A DNA stretch of 64,000 nucleotides from Tepidibacter mesophilus (lineage in GTDB: Bacteria > Bacillota > Clostridia > Peptostreptococcales > Peptostreptococcaceae), in assembly GCF_002724055.1 (NCBI RefSeq), contig NZ_BDQY01000005.1:94116-158115 (forward strand), written 5' to 3'. A program made the position numbers and the translations under genes. Positions 10,064 to 17,907 of the stretch are shown piece after piece; position 1 is the stretch's first letter, and the number at the start of each line of letters is the position of its first letter. The notes beneath the pieces are model-generated. The model saw only the letters and a list, made by a program, of their open reading frames with translations. It had not been told where the DNA came from and did no database searches.

Positions 10064-10693
10064 TTATCCCTCCATATTTTCATTTAATGATTTAATAATA
10101 TTTTGAATTCTATCAAACTTAAATCTATAACTTACTCTATTAGATATTAATCTTGCACTTATATTAAACATATCTTCTATTACCTCAAGCCCATTCGCTT
10201 TTAAAGTATTTCCCGTTTCAACCAAATCAACTATTACATCAGAAAGTCCTACTAAAGGTGCTAATTCTACAGAACCATTAAGCTTTATTATTTCTATTTT
10301 TTGCTGTCTTTCTTTAAAATATTTTTTAGCTATTTCAGTATACTTAGTTGCAACCTTTAAAATATAATCTTTCTTATATATCTTTTCCCCTTTTATACCC
10401 GCTATTGAAAATTTACACTTTCCAAATCCCAAATCAAAAACTTCATATACATTTGTATCACTTTCTAAAATTGTATCCTTACCTACTATACCTAAATCCG
10501 CGACTCCTTTTTCTACATATGTAACCACATCAGATGGTTTAACATATATGAAATTAATTTTATTTTTCTCATCCTTAAAAATAAGCTTTCTAGAATCTAA
10601 ATCCATACAATCTCCTAATCCTATTTTTTTAAATAAATCATTAGCTTGTTTTTCTATTCTTCCTTTCGAAAGAGCTATAGTTATATAATCCAA
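10064..10693 (-). CDS. hisG: ATP phosphoribosyltransferase, short form (HisG-S)
   Basis: First committed enzyme of histidine synthesis, joining ATP and PRPP. At 209 aa it is the short form that lacks the C-terminal regulatory domain and needs HisZ, encoded just upstream. Family motifs are IALSKGRI, DLGIVGKD and the PRPP loop region DLVETGNTLKANGL. The start is TTG at 10693, overlapping the end of hisZ by 13 bp, with AAGGTG upstream as ribosome binding site. Confidence 0.95.
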   Translation of the reverse strand: MDYITIALSKGRIEKQANDLFKKIGLGDCMDLDSRKLIFKDEKNKINFIYVKPSDVVTYVEKGVADLGIVGKDTILESDTNVYEVFDLGFGKCKFSIAGIKGEKIYKKDYILKVATKYTEIAKKYFKERQQKIEIIKLNGSVELAPLVGLSDVIVDLVETGNTLKANGLEVIEDMFNISARLISNRVSYRFKFDRIQNIIKSLNENMEG

Positions 10694-11655
10694 TCTCCAT
10701 CACCTTTCTTATTTATAACTTTAATTAATTCATCTATATCTATTGAAAAACCTATTGCCGAAACTTTTTTCCCAAATACTTCTGTTAAAGAATCATATCT
10801 TCCTCCACTTATAATTTCTCTATATGAATTTGTATAATAGCCTTTGAATACTATACCTTCATAATAATCCAACTCTGAAACTATAGATAAATCAAAATGT
10901 ATATTTTTTAAATATACATACTCTTTAATAAATCCATTCAAAACTCTAAGCTCATCTATAGATTTTCTCATTTCATAATTCATATAAAAGTTTTGAGCTT
11001 TTCTTATAATTTCTTCTATATTTCCCTGGAAATCTAAAATATTAGATAATAAATCATATATTTCTTTTTTTACATTTAAATTTGCGACATAATCTATTAG
11101 TTCAATCTTATTTTTTTTATAAATTAGACTTTTTAATTCTTTTTCAATACTTTCTTCTAACCCAGTAATTCTTAATAATTCATCAATATACTTGCTGTTT
11201 CCAATTTCTAAAATAAAATTATTGTTATATTTTTGTAAGACATTTAAAGCTAACCCAAGTACGTCTCTATCTGCTTTTATAGAGGATTCTCCTATATATT
11301 CAACTCCCATTTGTCTAAATTCTTTAATATTTGAATCAGTTTTATTTCTGAAAATTGTAGAATTATAAAACAATTTAAGTTTCAAATCATTTTCCCATCT
11401 TGGAATCAAATTTTTTATTATGTTCATTGTGATATCGGGTCTTAAAATTAAAATATCTGAATTTCCATTCAAAACTTTAACCATAGATTCTTTTTTTATT
11501 CTTTTGTTAACAAAAATAAAAGAATCATAGTCTTCAAAAATTGAAGGTTCTATATTAATACATCCATCATTCATAAACATATCTTCTATTTCTCTTGTTA
11601 TTTTATATCTCTTATTTGAATAATCTATTTCATCTTTAACTTTTAAAAATTCCAT
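10681..11655 (-). CDS. hisZ: ATP phosphoribosyltransferase regulatory subunit HisZ
   Basis: Histidyl-tRNA synthetase paralogue that forms a complex with short HisG and gives histidine feedback control. It is 324 aa and lacks the anticodon-binding domain. Synthetase-like motif 2 (FYNSTIFRNKTD) and the C-terminal ISGGRYDSL region are visible. It is the first structural gene of the his operon, directly after the attenuator terminator. ATG is preceded by GGAAAGG and AGGGG. Confidence 0.92.
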   Translation of the reverse strand: MEFLKVKDEIDYSNKRYKITREIEDMFMNDGCINIEPSIFEDYDSFIFVNKRIKKESMVKVLNGNSDILILRPDITMNIIKNLIPRWENDLKLKLFYNSTIFRNKTDSNIKEFRQMGVEYIGESSIKADRDVLGLALNVLQKYNNNFILEIGNSKYIDELLRITGLEESIEKELKSLIYKKNKIELIDYVANLNVKKEIYDLLSNILDFQGNIEEIIRKAQNFYMNYEMRKSIDELRVLNGFIKEYVYLKNIHFDLSIVSELDYYEGIVFKGYYTNSYREIISGGRYDSLTEVFGKKVSAIGFSIDIDELIKVINKKGDGDWII

Positions 11656-11681
11656 TACAACCCCTACCTTTCCTTATAAAT

Positions 11682-11718
11682 AAAAAAGCCATATAGGTAT
11701 ATACCTACATGGCTTTTT
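11682..11718 (-). terminator. Attenuator terminator of the his operon
   Basis: On the minus strand a stem of AAAAAGCCAT and ATGGCTTTTT, extended by TAGGTA/TACCTA, ends in a T-run before hisZ. Its 5-prime arm (11709-11723) can instead pair with 11735-11746, which would act as antiterminator. See the leader peptide and hairpin entries. Confidence 0.88.
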
Positions 11719-11742
11719 AATATTGTGAAGAATTATATTAAA

Positions 11743-11798
11743 CCATCATAGATACAAATCCTGTATTTTTTGCAAAATAACTAGGACTTGTATCTATG
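11743..11798 (-). promoter_or_regulatory. Competing hairpin of the his attenuator
   Basis: The arms at 11783-11798 (CATAGATACAAGTCCT) and 11747-11762 (AGGATTTGTATCTATG) are complementary at 15 of 16 positions. The 3-prime arm also matches the His-codon region of the leader (CATCATAGAT against ATCTATGATG). The upstream arm begins about 8 bases after the leader stop codon, so a ribosome at the stop would cover it. These are the geometric features of ribosome-mediated attenuation. Confidence 0.75.
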
Positions 11799-11806
11799 AA
11801 CTATTT

Positions 11807-11887
11807 TTAGCTCATTATTACAAACCCCACAAATCTATGATGATGTCTTAAGTTTAAATTCGACTTTTCTAAAACTAAATTTTTCAT
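11807..11887 (-). CDS. hisL: His leader peptide (26 aa with His-His-His)
   Basis: A short frame between the promoter and the his attenuator: 26 residues with three consecutive CAT codons at positions 15-17 (RHHHR) and a TAA stop. AAAGGGG stands 9 bases before the ATG. Position, His run and downstream competing hairpins fit a leader peptide that measures charged tRNA-His: ribosome stalling at the His codons would favour the 11783-11798/11747-11762 hairpin and leave the antiterminator free. The peptide itself probably has no function. No T-box consensus is visible in this leader. Confidence 0.85.
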   Translation of the reverse strand: MKNLVLEKSNLNLRHHHRFVGFVIMS

Positions 11888-11955
11888 ATTAAGTACCCCT
11901 TTCACAAAATATACTTTATCACTTTAATTCATTAAACCGCTAAATTATTATTCAT

Positions 11956-11984
11956 ATTATAACATCTTAATAAATTTTACACAA
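11956..11984 (-). promoter_or_regulatory. Predicted sigma-A promoter of the his operon
   Basis: TTGTGT (11979-11984) and TATAAT (11956-11961) are separated by exactly 17 bases on the minus strand. The predicted start of transcription is about 60 bases before the leader peptide. Confidence 0.75.
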
Positions 11985-12035
11985 CTACTTTTTTAACTTA
12001 AAATAAAAATCTGCTTCATTCTGTAGTTCACTTAT

Positions 12036-12073
12036 ATAAAAATAACCTTAGATTGTTCAGCCTAAAGTTATTT
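12036..12073 (-). terminator. Terminator of the lysA-lysC-asd-dapB operon
   Basis: A 12-bp stem with one mismatch (AAATAACTTTAG / CTAAGGTTATTT) followed by TTTAT on the minus strand, a few bases past the dapB stop. Confidence 0.75.
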
Positions 12074-12077
12074 CAAG

Positions 12078-12824
12078 TTATATACTTATTACATCCTTCA
12101 TATTGTAATACCCATTTTCTTTATTTACAATAAATTTAGCAGCTTTTAATGAGCCTTGTGCAAATATTTCTTTTGATAAAGCTATATGATTAACTTCTAC
12201 TATTTCATCTTTACCAGCAAATATTATAGAGTGGTCTCCTGCTATAGTTCCACCTCTTACAGCATGTATTCCTATTTCATTTTCTTTTCTTTTTGCATTT
12301 TTACCATATCTTCCATAATTAAATTCATTATTTAAAACCTTTTGTATTTCATTCGCTATCATTAAAGCAGTCCCACTAGGAGCATCTACTTTCTTATTAT
12401 GATGTTTTTCAATTATCTCTATATCAAAATCAGCTAAAGCCTTAGCTGAAATTTCTACCAGCTTTAATATTAGATTCACTCCAATTGACATATTAGAGCT
12501 GTGGAATATAGAAACTTCTTTAGATGTTTCTTCTATCATGTTCAGCTCTTCATCACTATATCCAGTAGTAGCGATCACTAAAGCAGTTTTTGTGTTTTTA
12601 GAATAAGACAATAAATCAATTAAGCTATCCGGTCTTGAAAAATCGATAACAACATCTGCTTTTTCTTTTACATCTAATATATTCGAGTATATAGGGTAAT
12701 TTATATTATCATTTTTATACTTAGATACTCCTGCAACTAATTTAAAATCCTCATCTTCCATTATTAACTTTGTCAAAACTTCTCCCATTTTTCCAAGAGA
12801 ACCATTAACTATAACTTTAATCAT
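12078..12824 (-). CDS. dapB: 4-hydroxy-tetrahydrodipicolinate reductase
   Basis: NAD(P)H-dependent reductase of the diaminopimelate/lysine pathway. It is 248 aa with an N-terminal Rossmann motif GSLGKMGE (8-15). The substrate-binding/catalytic stretch is EKHHNKKVDAPSGTAL, and the hinge-region motif is ATTGYS. Last gene of the lysine operon, 13 bp after asd. No dapA is present next to it, so the preceding enzyme must be encoded elsewhere. Confidence 0.95.
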   Translation of the reverse strand: MIKVIVNGSLGKMGEVLTKLIMEDEDFKLVAGVSKYKNDNINYPIYSNILDVKEKADVVIDFSRPDSLIDLLSYSKNTKTALVIATTGYSDEELNMIEETSKEVSIFHSSNMSIGVNLILKLVEISAKALADFDIEIIEKHHNKKVDAPSGTALMIANEIQKVLNNEFNYGRYGKNAKRKENEIGIHAVRGGTIAGDHSIIFAGKDEIVEVNHIALSKEIFAQGSLKAAKFIVNKENGYYNMKDVISI

Positions 12825-12837
12825 AAAAACATCCTTT

Positions 12838-13836
12838 CTATACTAAATTATATTTTACTAAAAGCTCAGCTATTTGAACTGTATTAGTTGCCGCACCTTT
12901 TCTTATGTTATCCGCAACCACCCACATATTAATTCCATTATCCACACTAAAATCTCTTCTAATCCTACCTACAAATACTTCATTTTTTCCTTCAACATCT
13001 AATGCTAGAGGATATTTGTTTTCTTTTGGATTGTCTACTAATACTACACCTTCAGTATTTTTTAAAGTATTAAATATTTCTTCAAGCTCAAATTCTTTTT
13101 CAAATTCTACATTAACAGATTCACTGTGACTATATAATACAGGAACCCTTACTGTTGTAGCTGTTATTTTAAGATCATAATTATTTAATATTTTCTTAGT
13201 TTCATCTATCATCTTCATTTCTTCTTTTGTATATCCATTATCCATAAAAACGTCTATATGCGGTAGAGCATTATAGGCTATAGGATGTGGATATAGTTTG
13301 TTCTCATTTCCTTTTAAGCCTTCTTCTAAATCCATAATACCTCTAACTCCAGATCCAGAAACAGCTTGATATGTTGAATAAACTATTCTTTTAATTTTAA
13401 ATTTATCATGTAATGCTTTTAAAGGTACTACAGCTTGTATTGTAGAACAGTTAGGATTTGCTATTATTCCATTATGTTTTTTAACATCTTCTGGATTAAC
13501 TTCAGGAACTACTAGTGGAATATCTTTATCCATTCTCCAAGCACTACTATTATCTACTACAACTACTCCTTTTTCTTTAGCTATTGGAGCATATTTTTTA
13601 CTAAGGTCTCCACCAGCAGAAAATAGAGCAATATCTATATTCTTATCAAAAGAATTTTCATTTAGTTCTTCGATTATGTAATCTTTACCTTTAAAATTAA
13701 CAATATTACCGGCTGATCTTTTTGATGCCATTAAGTATAGATTTTCTATAGGAAAATCTCTTTCTTCTAAAACTTTCAAAAATGTTCTTCCTACCATTCC
13801 AGTAGCTCCAACTACAGCAACATTGACTTTCTTCAT
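12838..13836 (-). CDS. asd: Aspartate-semialdehyde dehydrogenase
   Basis: Reduces aspartyl phosphate to aspartate semialdehyde, the branch point to lysine, threonine and methionine. It is 332 aa. The Rossmann motif is VGATGMVGRTFL (9-20), the active-site cysteine is C130 in NPNCSTIQ, and the substrate-binding region includes YQAVSGSG and the later RVPV stretch. It lies 51 bp after lysC, behind a GGGGTGAAGGG ribosome binding site. Confidence 0.95.
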   Translation of the reverse strand: MKKVNVAVVGATGMVGRTFLKVLEERDFPIENLYLMASKRSAGNIVNFKGKDYIIEELNENSFDKNIDIALFSAGGDLSKKYAPIAKEKGVVVVDNSSAWRMDKDIPLVVPEVNPEDVKKHNGIIANPNCSTIQAVVPLKALHDKFKIKRIVYSTYQAVSGSGVRGIMDLEEGLKGNENKLYPHPIAYNALPHIDVFMDNGYTKEEMKMIDETKKILNNYDLKITATTVRVPVLYSHSESVNVEFEKEFELEEIFNTLKNTEGVVLVDNPKENKYPLALDVEGKNEVFVGRIRRDFSVDNGINMWVVADNIRKGAATNTVQIAELLVKYNLV

Positions 13837-13887
13837 AACCCTTCACCCCTATTAAAATTTATTTTAATTATAAATAATAGTTCTATT

Positions 13888-15093
13888 TTATAAATCAAAT
13901 CCTTTTGCTATTACATTTATTGCTTTCCCTTTGTCCCTTGGATCTATAGTGTAGGATATGCTTATCTCCGAAGTTGTAACTTGCTTAAATTCAATATCAT
14001 TGTCTGCAAATATTTTAAATACCTTAGCTGCAACTCCAGATTGATTCACCATGCCTATCCCAACAACAGATATCTTAGTTATATTATCTTCCTCGGATAT
14101 TTCTATGTCTTGCATTTCTTTTTTCAATTCATTTATTACCTCATGAATAATATATATATCCTCTTTAGATGTAGTAAAAGAAACATTAACATATCCATCA
14201 TTAGGTGCTGTTTGACTTATCATGTCTACATTAACATTATTTTTTGATAATTTATCAAATATAGTCGCTATATTTTTACAACTATATAAAACATTATTGA
14301 TAGTAATCATCAAAACATCATCAGTAGTCGTTAGACCCGTTATTACTTTTTGCTCCATATTTTCATCATACTCCTTTATATAAGTTCCTTTTATATTTCC
14401 TTTATTTAGTGCTACATAAATAGGTATATTATACTTAAATCCAATTTCAACTGCTCTTGTCTCCATTACACCAGCTCCTAAACTTGACAATTCCATCATC
14501 TCCTCATAACTTATATAGTCTAATTTTTTAGCCGTTGGATAAGCTCTAGGATCAACTCCATAAATACCTTCTACATCAGTATATATTTGGCAAGTACAAT
14601 TAAGTTTTGCAGCTAAAGCAACCGCTGTAGTGTCAGATCCTCCTCTTCCCAAAGTAGTTATATCTCCATTTTCATTTATACCTTGAAATCCTGCTACAAC
14701 AACTATTTTTCCTTCTTCTAAATGTTTTTTTATAATATTAATATTAATTTCTGCAACACGATTTTTAGTATGAAGTCCTTCTGTTTTTATTCCTGCTTGA
14801 AAACCAGTTAGTGATATTGAATTGTGTCCTTGTTCTTTAAATATCATTGATAATAACGAAATAGAAACTTGTTCTCCCGTAGCCATCAGCATATCTAACT
14901 CTCTTTTGCATGGATTTTGTGAAATTTCTTTAGCCATTTCAACAAGTTTATCAGTGCTTTTCCCCATAGCAGAAACTACAACTACCACATCGTTTCCTTT
15001 TTCTCTTTCATCTATTACTCTTTTTGCAATATCTTTCATACTATCTATACTTCCTACAGAAGTTCCACCGTATTTTTGAACTATTATAGCCAT
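13888..15093 (-). CDS. lysC: Aspartate kinase
   Basis: Phosphorylates aspartate, entry step of the aspartate family. It is 401 aa and monofunctional: a kinase domain with KYGGTSVG (7-14), GRGGSDTTA and TDVEGIYGVDPR, followed by two ACT domains that normally bind the feedback amino acid (NNVNVDMISQ region and the final IVSVVGIG-like repeat KISVVGIGMVNQSGV). Its place behind lysine riboswitches suggests this is the lysine-responsive isoenzyme. It lies 20 bp after lysA. Confidence 0.95.
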   Translation of the reverse strand: MAIIVQKYGGTSVGSIDSMKDIAKRVIDEREKGNDVVVVVSAMGKSTDKLVEMAKEISQNPCKRELDMLMATGEQVSISLLSMIFKEQGHNSISLTGFQAGIKTEGLHTKNRVAEININIIKKHLEEGKIVVVAGFQGINENGDITTLGRGGSDTTAVALAAKLNCTCQIYTDVEGIYGVDPRAYPTAKKLDYISYEEMMELSSLGAGVMETRAVEIGFKYNIPIYVALNKGNIKGTYIKEYDENMEQKVITGLTTTDDVLMITINNVLYSCKNIATIFDKLSKNNVNVDMISQTAPNDGYVNVSFTTSKEDIYIIHEVINELKKEMQDIEISEEDNITKISVVGIGMVNQSGVAAKVFKIFADNDIEFKQVTTSEISISYTIDPRDKGKAINVIAKGFDL

Positions 15094-15113
15094 ATCAATT
15101 GCCCCCTTTAATT

Positions 15114-16415
15114 TTAAAATAATATATCATTTCTAATAAGATCTTCGTATGTTTCTCTCTTAACTGCAAGTCTTGATTGACCATCTCTAACGAACACTAC
15201 CGATGGCTTTAAAATTCTATTATAATTGCTAGACATACTATAATTATATGCACCAGTGCTTAAAACAGCTAACACATCATTTCTTTCAACTTTTGGTAAT
15301 TCAATATCTTTTATTATAATATCTCCAGATTCACAACATTTACCTCCAACAGTATATATTCCTTCATATTCGTAATTCATTTTATTGGCAACAACCGCTT
15401 CATATTTAGCATCATATAATGCTGTTCTTGGATTATCAGTCATACCTCCATCAACAAATATATATTCTTTTCCTGAATATGTTTTTTTAGTTCCTCCTAT
15501 TTTATAGAGTGTAGTTCCTGCATTAGCTACTATTGCTCTTCCTGGTTCTATCATTATCTTTGGAAGCTTTATATTATTTTTTTGTGTTACATCTTTTATT
15601 AACAGAAGCATATTATTAAGACATTTTTTTATATCAATTTGCTCATTTTCATCAGTATAGTGTACCCCGAATCCTCCACCTAAATTTAATTCTTCAGTAG
15701 CAAAATCATTCTTATCCTTCATTTCTTTTATAAATTCAAACATAACTAATACACTTGAATAAAATGACTTTTCCTCAAAAATTTGAGAACCTATATGACA
15801 ATGAAACCCCTTCAATTTCACTCTATCACTCATTTGAAATTTATTTATTATAAAATGAATTTCATCACTAAATATCGATTCCCCAAACTTTGAATCATTT
15901 TTAGAAGTCTGAATATACTCATGAGTATGTGCATCTATCCCGGGATTTACCCTTAATAATACATCTATTTTTTTATCTAATTCTTCACATAAATTTTCTA
16001 ATAAGTCTAATTCTTGTCTATTATCTACTATTATTCTGCCTACACCCGATTTGATAGCCATAGTTAATTCTTCTTCTGTTTTATTATTTCCGTGCATATA
16101 TATTTTATTTGGAGGAAAATTTGCTTTTAATGCTGTATATAGTTCTCCTCCAGATACAACATCTAAACTTAAGCCTTCATCTTTTATGATTTTGCATATA
16201 GCTAAATTTAAAAATGCTTTAGAAGCATATATTACTTCAGTATCAATTTCTTTGACTGAAAAACTTTCATTAAATAATTTACAATTATTTCTAACTAATT
16301 CTTCATCTACCACATATAATGGGGTTCCAAATTCTTTTACTAAATTAACAGCATCACAATTACCAATTTCTAAATTACCTTTGTTATTTATATTCATTGT
16401 TCCAAATAGTTCCAT
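15114..16415 (-). CDS. lysA: Diaminopimelate decarboxylase
   Basis: PLP enzyme that decarboxylates meso-diaminopimelate to lysine. It is 433 aa, fold-type III. The PLP lysine is K66 in IYASKAFLN, the glycine loop is NLGGGFGVHY, the phosphate-binding region is EPGRAIV, and the active-site cysteine lies in CCESGD. First gene behind two tandem lysine riboswitches; AGAGGTGA stands 8-9 bases before ATG. Confidence 0.95.
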   Translation of the reverse strand: MELFGTMNINNKGNLEIGNCDAVNLVKEFGTPLYVVDEELVRNNCKLFNESFSVKEIDTEVIYASKAFLNLAICKIIKDEGLSLDVVSGGELYTALKANFPPNKIYMHGNNKTEEELTMAIKSGVGRIIVDNRQELDLLENLCEELDKKIDVLLRVNPGIDAHTHEYIQTSKNDSKFGESIFSDEIHFIINKFQMSDRVKLKGFHCHIGSQIFEEKSFYSSVLVMFEFIKEMKDKNDFATEELNLGGGFGVHYTDENEQIDIKKCLNNMLLLIKDVTQKNNIKLPKIMIEPGRAIVANAGTTLYKIGGTKKTYSGKEYIFVDGGMTDNPRTALYDAKYEAVVANKMNYEYEGIYTVGGKCCESGDIIIKDIELPKVERNDVLAVLSTGAYNYSMSSNYNRILKPSVVFVRDGQSRLAVKRETYEDLIRNDILF

Positions 16416-16466
16416 TATACAGTCACCTCTTTCATATATGTTTTCACTTTTCCTAATTCTTTATAA

Positions 16467-16507
16467 ACAAAAAGCAGTTATGAGCAAAAGGCACTCATAA
16501 CTGCTTT
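16467..16507 (-). terminator. Terminator of the promoter-distal lysine riboswitch
   Basis: A 14-bp perfect stem (AAAGCAGTTATGAG / CTCATAACTGCTTT) around a 9-base loop, ending in an imperfect T tract on the minus strand. It follows the second aptamer in transcription order and precedes lysA. Confidence 0.85.
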
Positions 16508-16556
16508 ATACAAAACAAAAATTTATTTTATACAAAAACAATAATTCCTTTTGCCC

Positions 16557-16726
16557 CAACATGATAAGTCCTCCTTTAGAAAATTGGGCTATTTTCTAAA
16601 GACAGTACTATGCTTATTCAACATAGTCCCAATACATAAAATCATATGTATTTCGGCGGTTGGACCTTTCCTATGCATCTCTATGCACATAGTACTAATT
16701 ACAACCGCGGCCTCTATATCATATTG
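16557..16726 (-). ncRNA. Lysine riboswitch aptamer, lysA-proximal copy
   Basis: The minus strand carries the conserved lysine-riboswitch core: AGAGG next to a GCGG, GGAAAGG, CCGCCGAA, GAATAAGCATAGTACTGTC and GGAGGACTTATCATG. P1 can form between CAATATGATA and TATCATGTTG with one G-U pair. It is nearly identical to the second copy upstream, and a terminator follows. Lysine binding is expected to favour termination before lysA. Confidence 0.95.
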
Positions 16727-16751
16727 TTTACATTATTTTATTTTTAGATAT

Positions 16752-16791
16752 AAAAAAACAGTTATGAGCAAAAGGCACTCATAACTGTTTT
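16752..16791 (-). terminator. Terminator of the promoter-proximal lysine riboswitch
   Basis: The stem AAAACAGTTATGAG / CTCATAACTGTTTT followed by a run of T on the minus strand. Same loop (GCCTTTTG) as the other copy, so each aptamer has its own expression platform. Confidence 0.87.
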
Positions 16792-16841
16792 ATACAAAAC
16801 TAAAATACTGTTTTATAAGAAAACATCTATTCCTTTTGCCC

Positions 16842-17008
16842 CAACATGATAAGTCCTCCTTTAGAAAATTGGGCTATTTCCTAAAGACAGTACTATGCTT
16901 ATTCAACATAGTCCCAATACATAAATCTATGTATTTCGGCGGTTGTCCCTTTCCTGTATATAATTTATATACTTTACTCTTTACAACCGCGGCCTCTATA
17001 TCACATTG
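16842..17008 (-). ncRNA. Lysine riboswitch aptamer, promoter-proximal copy
   Basis: Second lysine aptamer with the same core elements: AGAGG, GGAAAGGG, CCGCCGAA, GAATAAGCATAGTACTGTC and AAAGGAGGACTTATCATG. P1 pairs CAATGTGATA with TATCATGTTG using two G-U pairs. It is transcribed first. Two complete aptamer-terminator units in series would give a steeper response to lysine than one. Confidence 0.95.
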
Positions 17009-17229
17009 TTTATATTATTTTTTATAATGAGTAGGAAATTATATTCCTATTTAAATTGCAGATAAATATAATTTACGTTACGAATTTCAAAAAAATTTAC
17101 ATTTAAAATCTTTCCAAGAAAATTTTTTATATTTTCTGATTAATTGCTTAAAAGAATTCTAACAGATATTATACCAAGAGTCAACAATATTTTTTAATTG
17201 TTTTATTAAATCTCTAATTTATAAATTGA
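17009..17229. other. AT-rich gap between the lysine leader and the iron transporter
   Basis: The promoter for the lysine leader must lie here (minus strand), and a TATAAT occurs near 17040. I could not find a convincing -35 element at the right distance. No gene is visible. A weak hairpin (AACAAT/ATTGTT) near 17190 is the only candidate terminator for the iron transporter operon. Confidence 0.4.
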
Positions 17230-17907
17230 TTATAGTATATCTTCTGGACTTCCTATTTTAACAATCTCCCCTTCTTCTAAAAGTATTACTCTGTGAGCTA
17301 TATTTATTGCATCTTCTTTGTCATGTGTAACAAAGATACATGTTATTCCTGATTTATCTATTATTTTTTTTAACTCTTTTCTTATTTTACTCTTCAAATC
17401 TGCATCTAAATTACTAAATGGTTCATCCATTAAAAGAAGAGATGGTTGTGGTGCTAAAGCTCTAGCTAATGCTATTCTTTGCTGTTGCCCTCCACTTAAT
17501 TCATGCGGGTACCTTTTTTCGTAACCTTCCAACTCTACTAAATTTAAGACTTCTTTTACTCTTATTTCTTTTTCTTTTGATTGCATATTTTTAAGACCAA
17601 ACTTTATATTTTGACCAACTGTCATATGAGGAAATAGAGCATAATCTTGAAATACCATTCCAACACCTCTTTTTTCTGGTTGTAGAAAATAATCTTTATC
17701 AACTAGAACCCTATCATCTACTTTTATATACCCTAAACTTGGAGTTTCAAGACCAGAAATCAATCTAAGAATTGTACTTTTTCCACTTCCACTTTGTCCT
17801 AAAATAGCAATTATTTCTCCTTTCTTTATACCTACACTAAAATTATCTATATTTTTTTCTTTTGAATTCTTATAATTAAAGTCTATATTTTTAATATCAA
17901 TATACAT
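17230..17907 (-). CDS. fbpC: Ferric iron ABC transporter, ATP-binding protein
   Basis: ATPase of an iron(III) importer. Walker A GQSGSGKST (37-45), Q-loop VFQDYALFPH, signature LSGGQQQR, Walker B LLLMDEP and H-loop VTHDKEDA are intact. At 225 aa it ends soon after the ATPase core and lacks the C-terminal regulatory domain of typical ~350-aa FbpC proteins, so it is a short form rather than a broken gene. The start overlaps the permease stop as TAATG, behind AAGGAG. Confidence 0.88.
   Translation of the reverse strand: MYIDIKNIDFNYKNSKEKNIDNFSVGIKKGEIIAILGQSGSGKSTILRLISGLETPSLGYIKVDDRVLVDKDYFLQPEKRGVGMVFQDYALFPHMTVGQNIKFGLKNMQSKEKEIRVKEVLNLVELEGYEKRYPHELSGGQQQRIALARALAPQPSLLLMDEPFSNLDADLKSKIRKELKKIIDKSGITCIFVTHDKEDAINIAHRVILLEEGEIVKIGSPEDIL

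Noticed and set aside
11682..11950. T-box riboswitch before hisZ
   Set aside because: No T-box core sequence (AGGGTGG-type bulge) or specifier-loop layout is visible, while a His-rich leader peptide and matching hairpins are.
16551..17027. Two plus-strand frames with the same N-terminus (MPQHDKSSFRKLGYF...) that look like duplicated small proteins
   Set aside because: They are the antisense of the two lysine riboswitch aptamers; their similarity comes from the conserved RNA, and they have no ribosome binding sites.
17009..17100. Promoter of the lysine leader
   Set aside because: TATAAT-like sequences exist, but no -35 element at 16-18 bases; not reported as a promoter.
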